Origin: Armigeres subalbatus
Lineage: Eukaryota; Arthropoda; Insecta; Diptera; Culicidae
NCBI RefSeq assembly: GCF_024139115.2
Contig: NC_085141.1
Location: 380,635,278-380,699,277 of the forward strand
Length of the DNA stretch: 64,000 nucleotides
Direction of reading: 5' to 3'
Shown: one piece after another, positions 45,584 through 58,340 of the stretch
How positions within the stretch are numbered: position 1 is the stretch's first letter
How the letters are laid out: each line of letters begins with the position of its first letter
Made by a program: the position numbers and the translations under genes
Notes under the pieces: generated by a model
Databases searched by the model: none
Told to the model about the DNA's origin: nothing
What the model saw: only the letters and a program-made list of their open reading frames with translations

Positions 45584-46589
45584 TTCTCTGTTCTTGGTTC
45601 ACTTTTCTGTTCCCCTTTTTACTTCTCACTTTTCTGTCTTACTTCTCAGTTCTCACTCTTCCTCCTCAATGCCAAACGGCATTCGACAAATGGAGTTCAA
45701 CCAAACGGCATCGATGACGATGGTTTCCTGCATCTGTAGCCTTTCAGCGACAAACTAGTGGCTGTCGTAAGCATCAGCAGTGCTCTGGTGAAATTGGCTC
45801 GCACGGTTGTGGCTCTGGTTTGTTGCAGTTAATAGTTGGATGGCGCCAGTAAGCAACCAAGTGGAATTATCTCTCAGATTCTGATTTTCTTTTGTTGATT
45901 ATGATATCAGAATCAGAAGTGCGTTGGAGAGGAAGCTTCAATTATTCGAAGCCAACTAAAATCATAATCATGAGAGGAAATTTACGAATGTTGCTGATAC
46001 CATTTATGTCATCTAAAATTCACAACAAAGGAAAAAATTCTATGCCAATTTATTTTCAGAGTTTTTCCTCTGACACGCTTTTTATCTACAGACACCATTT
46101 TCGTCGCCAAACGATTTGACTTTGACTTTTTTTAACTCAGCAAAATAATTTGCACTTTGAAGAACTATGTCGGCTAAAATCTTCTTGTGGACTTGGAAAG
46201 AGCCGATTTGTTTTTAAACAATAACTCTCTCCCAATCACTTACAGTAACAAACCAAATCAGAATCTTAAGAAAATTTCCAGTGCGCTATTGATGTTATCA
46301 AGCTAAGTTTTGTGGCAACTCCCTCCGACGCGCGCTTGTGATTCTGCTGCCAACAGCAGAAACCGAAATCAGAATATTGTGAGAAAAATTTTACTTGTCT
46401 GTTACTGTTGCGATTCATGCGAATACATCTGACCAAGCACTGGACAAAATTCGTCTTGGCTCAACCCTGTCCTGAAAAGAACCGATTAATCTCCAATAAT
46501 CTTCATTTTGAATCATAACCGCAACACTCAATAGATTGGATTAGCAAGAAATTGCTAGGCTCAGCAGTTGCTTCCACTGATGATTGGCA
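45584..46589. other. No gene recognised
   Basis: Starts with the pyrimidine-rich stretch noted above. The rest shows only faint resemblance to the duplicated block that follows. Confidence 0.3.
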
Positions 46590-47340
46590 AACGATGGTAC
46601 TTCAAACGCCACCGTTGAAGAACTTACTCCATCGCTGCTGCCATGCCTGACCAACAACGCCATGGTGGTGAAACAGCCAACTGATCGTCCGATTATTGTG
46701 CGAAAATTTCCTTGAGTGCTGTTGATGCTGACGACCACACGACCCACGTCGTCGGTGGGAATAAAATTCCTGCAGCAATTCTCGAACAAAATGAGACGCT
46801 TCAAAATGTGTTCGCGTGGATGGCGTCAGTAGCAGTCGAGTGAAATTTTATTTCTAGATTCTGATTTTGATTTTGTAGGTCTTGAGCCCCAAACGTTATG
46901 TGACCAGTCAGCGTCCAGCAAAATGCGGGACAACTACATATATCACGTAATTGGCTTGAAAAAAGTGCATTCTGCATAGTATTTGGCCTAGAAAATTATT
47001 TAAAAATATTTGTGAGGCTGCACAAATTAATGTATCTTTGAAAAATCAAATTGAAAAATGCAATGAAAATGTCTGGTCATTACCCAAACACCAATTCAGC
47101 GGAATTGGCGAATGTAAACAGAAAATACATGGGTTGACCGTCAAATCTGTCGTTTCCGTCACTGTTTCGCTGCGTTGCGCTTTAGTGATGGGGAATGCGC
47201 ATTAATAATAAATCCATTCTTTCTAGGACAATCATTCTATTCCAAGGAGAAATTTCTGTAAAGTACAATACAAAATCGCTTGACGATAGCAGAAAGATCA
47301 ATCGGAACGATGACCTTACGTTGTCCATCGTCTACCTCGC
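46590..47340 (+). repeat. Duplicated block, copy 1
   Basis: Diverged direct copy of 48255-49175. Shared landmarks are gatggtacttca, gtgctgttgatgctgacga, ttcctgcagcaatt, gagccccaaacgt, tgcgctttagtgatggg and gcagaaagatcaatcggaac in the same order. No coding frame is conserved between the two. Confidence 0.8.
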
Positions 47341-48254
47341 AGCTGCGCCTTATGATTTAGCTCACCAAAATAATTGCAGATTTATCTTAGATCCCGTATT
47401 AACTTCTGGGAAATTGTCCACAGGACACACTGCTCACCCTCACTAGTTATGAATATTTACCAAATAATACCTTTAATGAATTTACTCCATATACTGTGTT
47501 ACCGGTTGTGGTGAGAAAGATTCACATTAGCCTTTTCACTGTTCAGTATCATGTACCGTAACTGTATGCACACTCAGTTTTAATTCTGCAGCTCACAGAA
47601 ATCCACGGCCGTCTGCCCAGCAAAATAAAAACTGATATCCCCAAAATGACTTTTGATTAGCTGATTTTCGTAAAATTTTTTGCTGATTTTCAGCAATTTT
47701 GACAAAATCTCGGCAAAAAACATGTTTGCTGAGGCACGGCTGTGCGAAACTCAGTGAAAGTTTAACATTTTGCTGAGATCCCGGTAAAAAAAATAAGGTG
47801 TGTACAGTTTCAAAATTCGCCAATACACATTTTTTTTCCGAGGTACCTCCTGGAGCCAGCAAAGGTACCCCAGGGGTACAAGTATCCCGGGTTGAGAACC
47901 GCTGTGTTAAATCATATTAGAACATGCTTTACGGCGAAACTGATACGGCTGATTCGTGTATAGTTTGGTGGATTGAAATCAAGTGAAAGGGTTGTTGCGG
48001 ATGAAATTTCGACTTCATTTGTAACCTTGAATGGATTGAAGCATCTCGAATCTACTGTTCAAGCAAGCGATTAGAAGTGCTGGTGTCCAAAGAAGCGGTA
48101 CGTTTATCATTATATCGCATTCGCAATCCACCGATATCGATATTATCGGGATTAATCACCGCGAGGATTTTAGAGATTAATCGCCGCGAGACAGTGAGGA
48201 TTGGATTGAAAGTATCTGTATCCAAATATATTATATTATAATATAGTATATTTG
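47341..48254. other. Spacer between duplicated blocks
   Basis: Contains the third hAT-like terminal block (47833-47905), a short-motif region gctgattttc(g/a)gcaa near 47655-47705, and a small duplicated gattaatcgccgcgag-type phrase at 48150-48190. No gene. Confidence 0.4.
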
Positions 48255-49175
48255 ATGGTACTTCAGACGTCACCGTGGCAAAAATGTTCTCCACCGCTGC
48301 TGCCATGACTGCCACAAACGCTATCGTGTGTGAAACAGCCAACTGATAGTCCGAATTGTTGCGAGAAAATTTCACTTGAGTGCTGTTGATGCTGACGACG
48401 AAGACCACACGACCCACGACGTCGCGATGATGGGAATGGTGGGAAAAGAATTTCCTGCAGCAATTTTCGAACAAAATGAATCGGGCGCGCGAGCAAGCAG
48501 CTCAGGCCACATTTTTTTTCGAATCCAAACTATCGAGTGGTTGTTGTTATTGATTCAAAAGGCGAATTAATTGTAAATTAATCAGCTCTTTTCAGAAACA
48601 CAATTTTAAAGAAGAGAAGGTTGAGCCGAAGCAATATTTTTCTAAAGTGCAAACGGGTAGCCAGCCGAGTGAAATTTTCTTTCAAGATTTTGATTTTGTT
48701 GCGCTTGAGCCCCAAACGTAATGTGACCAGCCAGCTTCCTGCGAAACGCGGGACACCTATCTATATTACGTAAATGGCTTGAAAATGAACACGCTAAAGG
48801 TGCGTTCTGCATAGAATCTGGCCTAAAAAATATTTAAAGATATTTGTGAGGCTTTTTTTCTTTTTCAAATTAGTGAATCTTTGAAAAAATGAGTTGAAAA
48901 ATGTAATGAAAAATGTCTGGTCACATTACCCAAACGCAATTCAGCGGAAACGGCAAGATATGACAGAAAATATATGGGTCAAATTGTCGTTTCTGTCACT
49001 GTTTTGCTGCATTGCGCTTTAGTGATGGGAAATATGCATTATTGAAAATAAATCAATTCTTCTAAAACCATTATTCTTTTCCGAGGAGAAATTTCTGCAA
49101 AGTTGAAAACACAATCGCTTGACGACAGCAGAAAGATCAATCGGAACGATGATCTTACGTTGTCCACCTTGCTAC
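48255..49175 (+). repeat. Duplicated block, copy 2
   Basis: Same landmarks as copy 1 at an offset of about 1.66-1.8 kb. It is longer by about 150 bp because of additional sequence near 48480-48650. Confidence 0.8.
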
Positions 49176-52100
49176 GGCTAGTGTTCACAGTCCTTCTGAT
49201 TTTTCACCAAAATAATTCAGATTTCTATGGATTCAGTATTAACTTCGAAATTCCCCACACACCAGAAAATAATCATTTAATTATAACTCCAAGAACTTCC
49301 CCAAGATTATCAAAAAACATGTTCAAAAAACTGTTTCATAATTCAAGTTTTTAGATTTTTAGAACTTTTCAAATAATGTGAAGGGATGAGCATGCTATGC
49401 TAACTGTTCAAATAATGTAGGATAAACTAAAAGCCGTCTCATAAATTTCTCCAGAAGTTTCAATTCTCCGTATCCATGAACTGTGAGGTATAAGCTTGAA
49501 AAATTTATTACAAGTGATTTAAAATTCACAGCGCATATTATCCCAGCTGTCCTATCTTGTGAATTATCAATGAGTCTTGCACTGCACTCCGGGCGTCGTT
49601 GAAGAGTTTATTCTTTTTGACATAAATTGTGCAAATACTCAAACAGACGCTTCAATTTCGACAAAGACAACAAAAATACAGATTAAAGTTTTCAATAGAC
49701 CAACACATTAATATCCGATTTTATCACCCCTGTGAATTTTGGGGTGATAAAACTGGGTATCAAATAAAATTGAAAAAAAAATTTTAATTTTAATTCTTTC
49801 CACAAATATAAGATTTTATGCTTTGGAAGGCCAAATGCGTGATCAGTATCCGTTATTTCTTGTCGAGTAGCTACAGAATATTTTCCAGGTACTCAGAAGT
49901 CGATCTTAATAAACTTCAGGCGGTGAAAGTTATTTCATGAAAAGCAATGTTGTTTGTAGTATTATTTACGAATATAAAAAGAATGACAAAAATTTTGGGA
50001 ATGGCTAAAATCGGGTCGAAAACGTGATAAAATCGGTGGTAGACAAAATCGATGAACAAAAATCGGGCCGTGACAAAATCGAGGTCCAACACTGTTTGAT
50101 TCCCTCAAAGTGACTGAGTAGTGCTTTGCAAGTATATTTTACTGATCATAACTGTTAAAGCTGAAATGTTGTATTAGCCAAATTTTTCTTGTTTCAACAC
50201 CGAACCCGCTATGCATATTTTCTCACACTTAGTTTCGAATTCCAAACTGCACAAACATCAACCCCCAAACTGGATAAGTTTGACTAGTTTCAATTTTATT
50301 TCTTACTGCTCAAGTATTATGTACAGAAAGTCAAAAAGATCCAATTAATTCTGATGTTACCTGACCAAAAAATATCTGTCAAGTGTCATATCTAGTGCTT
50401 TTTTACTGGATTAATTGATCCAATTATCGCTTATTACTCAAACAAACAATTGAAGCAAATCAATTACCATGAATCATGTGCAAACATTAATTCCGACACC
50501 TTCTAATTTAGTGCTCGTTCACCATGTGGGAATCACAGATAGTGCCATTATAACCGGAAGCGGATTCAACGCGGACAAATGTAGATTTTTTCTACAAAGC
50601 ATTTCCCGATAGCAGCACGCTTTGAGAAGCCATTATGGTATTGGATGAACAAGCAGAACAAAATAATGTTTCCCAATGATAGCAATAATAATTTATCAGC
50701 GTTGCGGCTACTTGCCCCAACACGATTTAACCAAACAATCAATCTACCTACGCGATTTAATGCAGCCGATGACAAGCCCGCGGGACAAATGATGTTTGTT
50801 TTAACAACTATCGAAATATTTCAGCTTTGTTGTGCAATTCATCATTGTGCAGGTGGAATGGTTTATGAAGTTTTCATTCGGCGGGCGGAAAATCACTTTC
50901 CGCAACCTACTCGATATCACCTGAATGGTTCAGTGTCCGCCGGACCAGTTCGGCCCCTGCTGGGCAAGGACAAACCTCGCCGACCACTGTGCAATTGTCG
51001 CGCACACGCACCGTCCTTCGTTCCGTTGCCGTTTCATTTTTGTTGTCCGGACGGACGCTGCTGGTGCTGATGACACGCCACGCGCTGCTCGCCGGGCCTC
51101 CGGGACAGCGAACAAGTGTCGGTCTGCGTTCCACATTTATCTCTTTGCCGATCTATGAACCTGAAGTGTGGTCACAGGAAGTTCAATCATGTCGATTGTT
51201 ACACGGACAATAGCTCTCGTGCTGCAGGTAGGCCTTACTGCGCCTCCCCTAGCGTTGAACAAATGCTAGCCGACCGAGCGCGTTTGCATCGGTTATTAAA
51301 TTAATAATCATAATTGCTGCTATTATTTCCAACGGCTCGCTTTTTACATTTTATCATATCAACAACTCGTTGGGTCGCGTGGGTGCACAACCAGCTGGAA
51401 TAAGTCCGTTTCTGCGGAGGTGTGCCTTGAGCAAGAGAGTGCAGTGGCAGGGCACACACCTTTCCGTGCGCTTCAGAACGCCTCAGGTCATTGGACGCAT
51501 AGCAAACACAATTAAAATCGGATCGAGTTCCAGCTCTACTTGTTGAGGTCAAACTAAACAACAACAGCTGCCGAAGTCGGTCGCGGCCCTTGCAGAAGGA
51601 GGAGAGTGCAATTGCACCCTCAAGGCACATCCTGCCATTCCAATGTTGAACCAAGTCAGAATGGAAAGGAAAATGGATTAAAGGACAGAAACCTACATAT
51701 TGTCGTTTCCATTCGGTCGCTCAAACAAACAAGCAGGGTCGAGAATTAATGCATTTCTGTGAAAGCAGGCGAAATGCAGGACGAAATGAAGACAAATTAT
51801 TCATTCAATTTGTTCCATCTTTCAAGGTTGACACGTCGGGTCCAGTAAGGATTCTCTTAATAGTGCAGCACAGTCAGGATGTTTACGACTCCGGGTGCGT
51901 GGTGACTGGCAGTGCGGTGGTGATGGAAGACAGAAGACCAGCCGGTGCGGATGTTGTAGTGCGACAATGAATATTCATTAGCGCCATGAGGGATAATTCT
52001 GTCATAATTTGAGCAACATTTATGCCACTTAATTATTGAGTACGCCGGCACAATGTGAGGGATGTGGCGTGACAAGGATCACGCACGACGAAGTTCGTTG

Positions 52101-52324
52101 GTCGGAGGAAAGATTTACGACCACCGCAAGATGATTCATATTCATTGCTCAAATTGTGCAGGCAAGTCCTGAGGGATGATGAACATGGGAATTTAATAAC
52201 CGGTTGTATAAATATTTTAATTCAACTGACAGGATATTATTGAATTGAAATCCTACAATGACATTTATGGACGACATGTTAAAACGAGTTCGTTATTCCT
52301 CTAGCTTTCAAAATTAGTTTAACA
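49176..52324. other. No gene recognised
   Basis: 50.5-52.1 kb is GC-richer and less repeat-like than its surroundings, with several overlapping open frames (for example 50645-51070, which starts at TTG). Amino-acid composition and missing motifs do not support any. It may contain unannotated exons, but I cannot support one. Confidence 0.35.
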
Positions 52325-52440
52325 TTTATGATTGATGATATGTTATAGTATTAACTAATCTACAGATACTGATGTAGTTATAATCAGTATCAGTAGATTA
52401 GTTAATTCTCTTATCAATCATACCATCAATCATATATGTC
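52325..52440. repeat. Foldback element with ~22-bp inner arms
   Basis: taactaatctacagatactg (from about 52352) pairs with cagtatcagtagattagtta across a gtagttata-type loop. Outer atgattgatgat and atcatac/catcaatcat phrases extend the pairing. Confidence 0.75.
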
Positions 52441-52573
52441 AATAACCATCTCTATTCATTATGTTTCCTCAAACTCGAATTGCATTCACACAAAACGGGC
52501 ACCTTTTAGAATAACACGCAGATTAGTGAAAGTTACACAGCCACAAAAATGCCTTCATATGTCAGTTAAGGTT

Positions 52574-55500
52574 CTCTCCGAATCCTAGTTGAGATTATAT
52601 CCGAATTTTCGAAGTTAGAATTTTCTTCTACTCCCATTTGCGATTCTCTTCGAATCCCAGTTACGATTCTTTCCGAATTCCAGTCGGGATTCTCTTTAAG
52701 TACTGGTTCGAGGAATCAACTAGAGACTCGAAGGATCAGAGGATGAAGGGAATCCCAACTGGGATTCGCAGGAATCAACTGAATCGAAGAGAATCAGCTG
52801 AAATTCGAAGAATCCCAACTGGGATTCGAAGAATCAACTGGATTCGAGCATCAACAGGTCGAAGAGTCAACGGGATTCGAAGAGAATCCCAACTGGTATT
52901 CGAAGAGAGAGAGAGAGAATCCCAACTGGGAATGAGAGAGAATACCAACTGGGATTTGGAAAGAATCCCAACTGAGATTCAGAAAATATCCCAATTGGGA
53001 TTTAGAATCCCAACTGGGATTCGGAGAGAATCTCAACTGGAATTTGGAGAGAATCCCAACTGGGATTCGGAGAGGATCAAACTAGGATTCGGAGAATCCC
53101 AACTGGGATTCGGAGAGAATTCCAACTTGTATTCGGAGAGAATCTCAACTGACATTCGGAAGGAATCCCAACTTGGATTCGGAAGGAATTCCAACTGGGA
53201 ATGGGAAATAATCCCAACTGGGATTCTTTGCAGATCAGTTCAGTTCTTTCGAATCCAGTTGAGATTCTCCCATTCAGTTATTCCTTAATCGTATCCTTCA
53301 AATCCGGTGGTTCCTTCCGAACTCCTAATTGGATTCTCGAATCCTAGTTGATTCTCATCCTGTTGGGATTCTCTCCAGTTGTTACTCATCAGTTGGGATT
53401 CTCGACAGTTGGGACTCTTCTCGAATCCCAGTTGGTATTTTTCTCGAATCCCAGTTGGGATTCTTCTCGAATCCCAGTTGGGATTCTTGAATCAAGTTGG
53501 GTTCTCTCAAATCGTTGGGATTCTTCCAGCCCAGTTGGGTTCTCGACCAGTTGGGATTCTCTTCGAAACCCAGTTGGGATTCTCTTGAAACCCAGTTGGG
53601 ATTCTTCTTGAATCCAAGTTGGAATTCCTCTCGAATCCCAGTTGGGATTCTTCTCGAATCCCAGTTGGGATTCTTCTCGAATCGATTGGATTCTTCTCAA
53701 TCAGTTGAGATCTTCTCGATCAAGTTGGTTCTTCTCGAATCCCAGTTGGGATTCTTCTCAATTCAGTTGGGATTCTTCTCCAGATCCCATTTGGGATTCT
53801 TCCAGATCCCAGTTGGATTCTTCTGAATCAGTTGGGATTCTTCTCGAATCCCAGTTGGCATTCTCTTCGAATCAGTTGGGATTCTCTTCGAATCTCAGTT
53901 GGGAATCTCTTCGAATCTCAGTTGGGATTCTCTCCGAATCTTAGTTGGGATTCTCTTCCAATCTCAGTTGGGATTCTCTTCGTATCTCATTTGGGATTCT
54001 CTCCGAATCCCTGTTGGGATTCTCTCCGAATCCCGGTTGAGATTCTCTCCGAATCCCGGTTGGGATTCTTCCCGAATCCTAGTTGGGAGTCTCTCCGAAT
54101 CTCAGGTGGGATTCTCTCCGAATCTAGTTGGATTCTCTCCGAGATCTCATGTGAGTTCTCTCAGATCCCAGTTGGGATTCTCTGCGAATCAGTTGGGATT
54201 CTCCGAATCCAGTTGAGTTCTCCCGAATCTAATTGAGATTCTCTCCAGATCCCAGTTGGGATTCTCTTCGAATCATAGGATTCTCTTCAGATCAGCTGGA
54301 TCTCTTCGACAGTTGGGTCTCTCTAATCCGGTTGATTCTCTCCTAATCCCGGTTGGGATTCTCTCCAGAGTACCGAGTTGGGATTCTCTCCGTCGGATGG
54401 GATTCTCTCCTTATCCCTTGGGACTCTCGAATCGGTTGGGATTCTCCGATTCAGGTTGGAATTCTCTCCGAATCGGTTGGGATTCTCTCCGAATCGTTGG
54501 GATTCTCTCCAGATCCGTTGAGATCTCTCCAATCAGTTGGGATTCTCCGAATCCTAATTGAGTTCTCTCCGAATCCCAGATGGGATTCTTCGAATCCAGT
54601 TAGGATTCTCTTGAATCCAGCTGGAGTCTCTTCGACAGTTGGATTCTCTCCTAATCCGGTTGGGATTCTCCGAGTCCCGGTTGGGATTCTCTCAAATCCG
54701 GATTGGATTCTCTCCGAATCCCGGATTGGGACTCTCCGAATCCCGGTTGGGATTCTCTCGAATCCGGTTAGAGTTCTCTCGAATCGGTTGGGATTCTCTC
54801 GAATCGGTTGGTTCTCCGAATCAGTTGGATTCTCTCCGAATCGATGGTTCTCGATCGGTGTTCTCTTGAATCGATGTCCGAATCTGGTTGAGTTCTCTTC
54901 GATCGTGGACCTCCAAATCCCAGTTGGTTCTTTGAATCCAGTTGGTTTCCTCGAATCCCGGTTGGGATTCTCTCCGATCAGTTGAGTTCTTCAGATCAGT
55001 TGAGATTCTCTCCGAATCCCAGTTGGCATTCTCTCGAATCCCAGGTGGGAATCTCCGAATCCAGTTGGGATTCTCTCGAATCCAGTTGGGATTCTTTCCG
55101 AATCTTGATTCTCATCCAGTTCGGTTCTCTCGAATTCCTGTTCGGTTTCTCTCGAATCCAGTTGGGATTCTCCGAATCCTGTTGGGACTCTCTCGAATCC
55201 CTGTTGGGATTCTCCGAATCCTGTTCGGTTTCTCTAGATCGGTTGGGATTCTCTTCAATTCAGTTGATTCCTCGAATCCCAGTTAGAGTTCTCTCCAGAT
55301 CCCAGTTGGGATTCTCTGCAGTTCGATTCGGAAGATCGGCTGGGATTCAGAGAAGAATCAACTGGGATTCGGAGAGCTAACTGGGATTCGGATAGCGCAG
55401 CTGGATTCGAATCTGCAACTGGGATCGGAGAAATCAACGCTGGATCGGAGGACAACTGGGATTCGTGAAGAATCCCAGACTGGGATTCGAGGAGGAATCT

Positions 55501-58340
55501 AACTGGGATTCGGAAGAATCAACTGAGTTCGAAGAGAATCCCAACTGGGTTCATAGAAGAACCGAACAGGGATTCGGAAGAATCAAGGAGTTCGGGTAAC
55601 AGGGATTCGATCCAACAGGGATTCGGAGAATCAACGAATTCGGAGAACCCAACAGGGATTGGGCAGGTGGAATCGGAGAGGATTCCAGGAATTCGGAGAG
55701 TCCCAATGGGATTCGGAAGAATCCAGCTGGAGTTCGGAGAGAATCAACTGGATGGAGAATCCCACTGGGATTCGGAGAGATCCAGCTGGGATTCGGAAAA
55801 TCCAACGAGTTGGAGAATCAACTGGATTCGGAAGAGTCTCAGCTGGGATTCGGAGAGAATCACACTGAATTCGGAAGGAATACCACTGGGTTCGGAGATC
55901 CAGCGAGTCGGAGTCACTGGATCGGAGAGATCCCACTGGGTCAGCTCAGCTGGGATTCGGAGAATCTGGAAGAATCCCAGCTGGGATTCGGAGGAATCCA
56001 CTGGATCAGAGAATCCAGCTGGGATTCGGAGAGGAGATCCCAACAGGATTCGGAGAGATCAGCTGGGATGGAGAATCGCTGGGATTCGGAAGATCCCAGC
56101 TGGGATGGAGAGAATCCCACGATCGGGAGAATCTACGGGATTCGGAGAGTCCCGGCTGGGATTCGGAAGGATCCCAACTGGGATCGGAGGATCTGAGTTC
56201 GGAGAGATCCCACTGGATCGGAGAGAATCCCAGCTTCAGAGATCGGAGAATCCCAGCTGGGATCTGGAAGATCAACTGGATTTGGAAGAATCTCGGCTGG
56301 ATTCGAAGGAATCAACTGGGATTCGAAGAGAATCCCAACCAGATTCGGAGAGAATCCCATCCGGGATTCGGAGAGAATCCCAACCGGGATTCGGAGAGAA
56401 TCCCAACCGGGATTCGGAGAGAATCCCAACCGGGATTCGGAGAGAATCCCAACCGGGTTGAGAGAATCACCAGGTCGGAAGAAACCGGATTCGGAGAGAT
56501 TAGCCGGATTCGGAGAGAATCCCAACCGGATTCGGAGAATCCCACCGGGATTCGGAGAGTAAGCCCAGGATTCGAGAGAATCCATCCGGACGGAGAGAAT
56601 CCCAGCCGGGACTCGGAGAATCCCAGCCGATTGGAGAATCCCAACTGTCGAAGAGAATCCCATCTGGGATTCGGAGAGAATCTCAATTAGGATTCGGAGA
56701 GAATCCCAACTGGGATTCGGAGAGACTCCCAACCGGGATTCGGAGAGAATCCTAACCGGGATTCGGAGAATCAACCGGGATCGGAGAGAATTCCAGAGGA
56801 TTCGGAGAGAATCCCAGCCGGATTCGGAGAGTCCCAAGCGATTCGGAAGAATCCCATCCGGGATTGAGAGAATCGCAACCGGATTTGGAGAATCCCAACC
56901 GGGACTCGGAGAATCCCAACGGATTGGAGAGAATCCTGTCGAAGGCTCCCAGCTGGGATTCAGAGAATCTATAACTGTTCGAAGAGAATCCCATCTGGGA
57001 TTCGGAGAGAATCTCAATTAAGTTCGGAGAGAATCCCAAAGGTCAGAGACTCAACCGGGATTCGGAGTCTAACCGGGATTCGGAGAATCCCAACCGGGAT
57101 TCGGAGAGAATTCAACGGATTCGGAAGAATCCCAACCGGGATTCGGAGAGAGTCCAGCGGGATTCGGAGAATCCCATCGGATTTCGAGAGCAGAGAATCA
57201 CTGGGATTCGGAGAATCTCAATTAGGATTCGAGAGAATCCCAGCTGGGATTCGGAGAATCCCAACTGGGATTCGGAGACTCCACTGGGATTGGAAGAATC
57301 CCACCGGGATTCGGAGAGAATCTCAACCGGGATTCGAAGAGAATCCCATCCGGGATTCGGAGAGAATCCCAACAGGGATTCGGAGAGAATCCCAAATCAG
57401 ATACGAAGAGAATCCCAACTGAGATTGGAAGAGAATCCCAACTAAGATTCGGAGAATCCCACCTGATTCGAAGGATTACTGAGATTCAGAGAATCCACTG
57501 AGATTCGAGAGAATGCCAACTGGGATTCGAGAAGAATCTCAACTGGGATTCGAGAAGAATCCCAACTGGGATTCGAGAAGAATCCCAAATGGGATTCGAG
57601 AAGAATCCCAACTGGAATTCGAGAAGAATCCCAACTGGGATTCGAGAAGAATCCCAACTTTGATTCGAGAAGATTCCAACCAAGTTCGAGAAGAATCCAA
57701 CTGGGATTCGGGGAAAATCAACTGGGATTCGAGAAGAATCCAGCTGGTTACGAAGAATCAACTGGATTCAAGAAGAATCAACTGGGTTCGAAAGTCAACT
57801 GGGTTTCGAAGAGAATCCCAACTGGGTTTCGAAGAGAATCCCAACTGGGTTTCGAAGAGAATCCCAACTGGGTTTCGAAGATAATCCCAACTGGGTTGGA
57901 AGAGAATCCCAACTGGGATTTGGATCAACTGATTCAGAAGAATCCAACGATTCGGAAGTAACTGGGATTCGAAGAAACCAACTGGGATTCGAGAGATCAA
58001 CTGGGTTTCGAGAATCAACTGGATTTCAAGAGAATCCAACAGGGATTCGGAGAGAATCTCAACAGGGATTCGGAGAATCCCAGGGGATTCGGAAATCAAC
58101 TGGGATTCGGAAGATCCCAACTAGGATTCGAAGAATCCCACTAGGGGTTCGGAAGGAATCCACCTGATTTGGAAGGAATCCCACTTGGATTCGGAAGATT
58201 CAACTGGGAATGGGAAGAATCAACTGGGATTCGAAAAGAATCGAACTGGATTCGAAGAGTCAGTTTGGATTCTCCAAATCCGAGTTGATTCTCTCCGATC
58301 CCAGTTGATTCTCCGAATCCATTCGTTTCTCGAATCCACA
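52574..58340. repeat. 5.8-kb minisatellite of a 23-bp palindromic unit in alternating inverted blocks
   Basis: The unit is the 18-bp palindromic core GAATCCCAACTGGGATTC (perfect except for the central AC) plus a 5-bp spacer (GGAGA and variants GAGAA, GAAGA). Because the core is symmetrical, the spacer shows direction. It reads CTCC-type at 52574-52700, GGAGA-type at about 52735-53235, CTCC-type at 53235-55320, GGAGA-type at 55320-58265 and CTCC-type to 58340. Distinctive variants are mirrored: ttggcattctc at 53853 with gagaatgccaa at 57511; ttcgtatctcatttggg at 53974 with the complement near 57385; cgaaacccagttggg near 53560 with cccaactgggtttcg at 57795-57890; and gttccttccgaac at 53313 with gttcggaaggaa at 58148. 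No gene lies inside; open frames of up to 294 codons are repeat translations. Confidence 0.93.

Noticed and set aside
50645..51070. 141-codon frame in a GC-richer region
   Set aside because: Starts at TTG, competes with several overlapping frames on both strands, and has no domain.
55667..57017. 264- and 294-codon overlapping frames on opposite strands
   Set aside because: Both are satellite translations (SERIPTGIRRESQ versus PNPSWDSLRIPVG phrases).
52574..58340. CRISPR-like repeat-spacer array
   Set aside because: The 'spacers' are 5-bp constants, not unique sequences, and the genome is a eukaryote.
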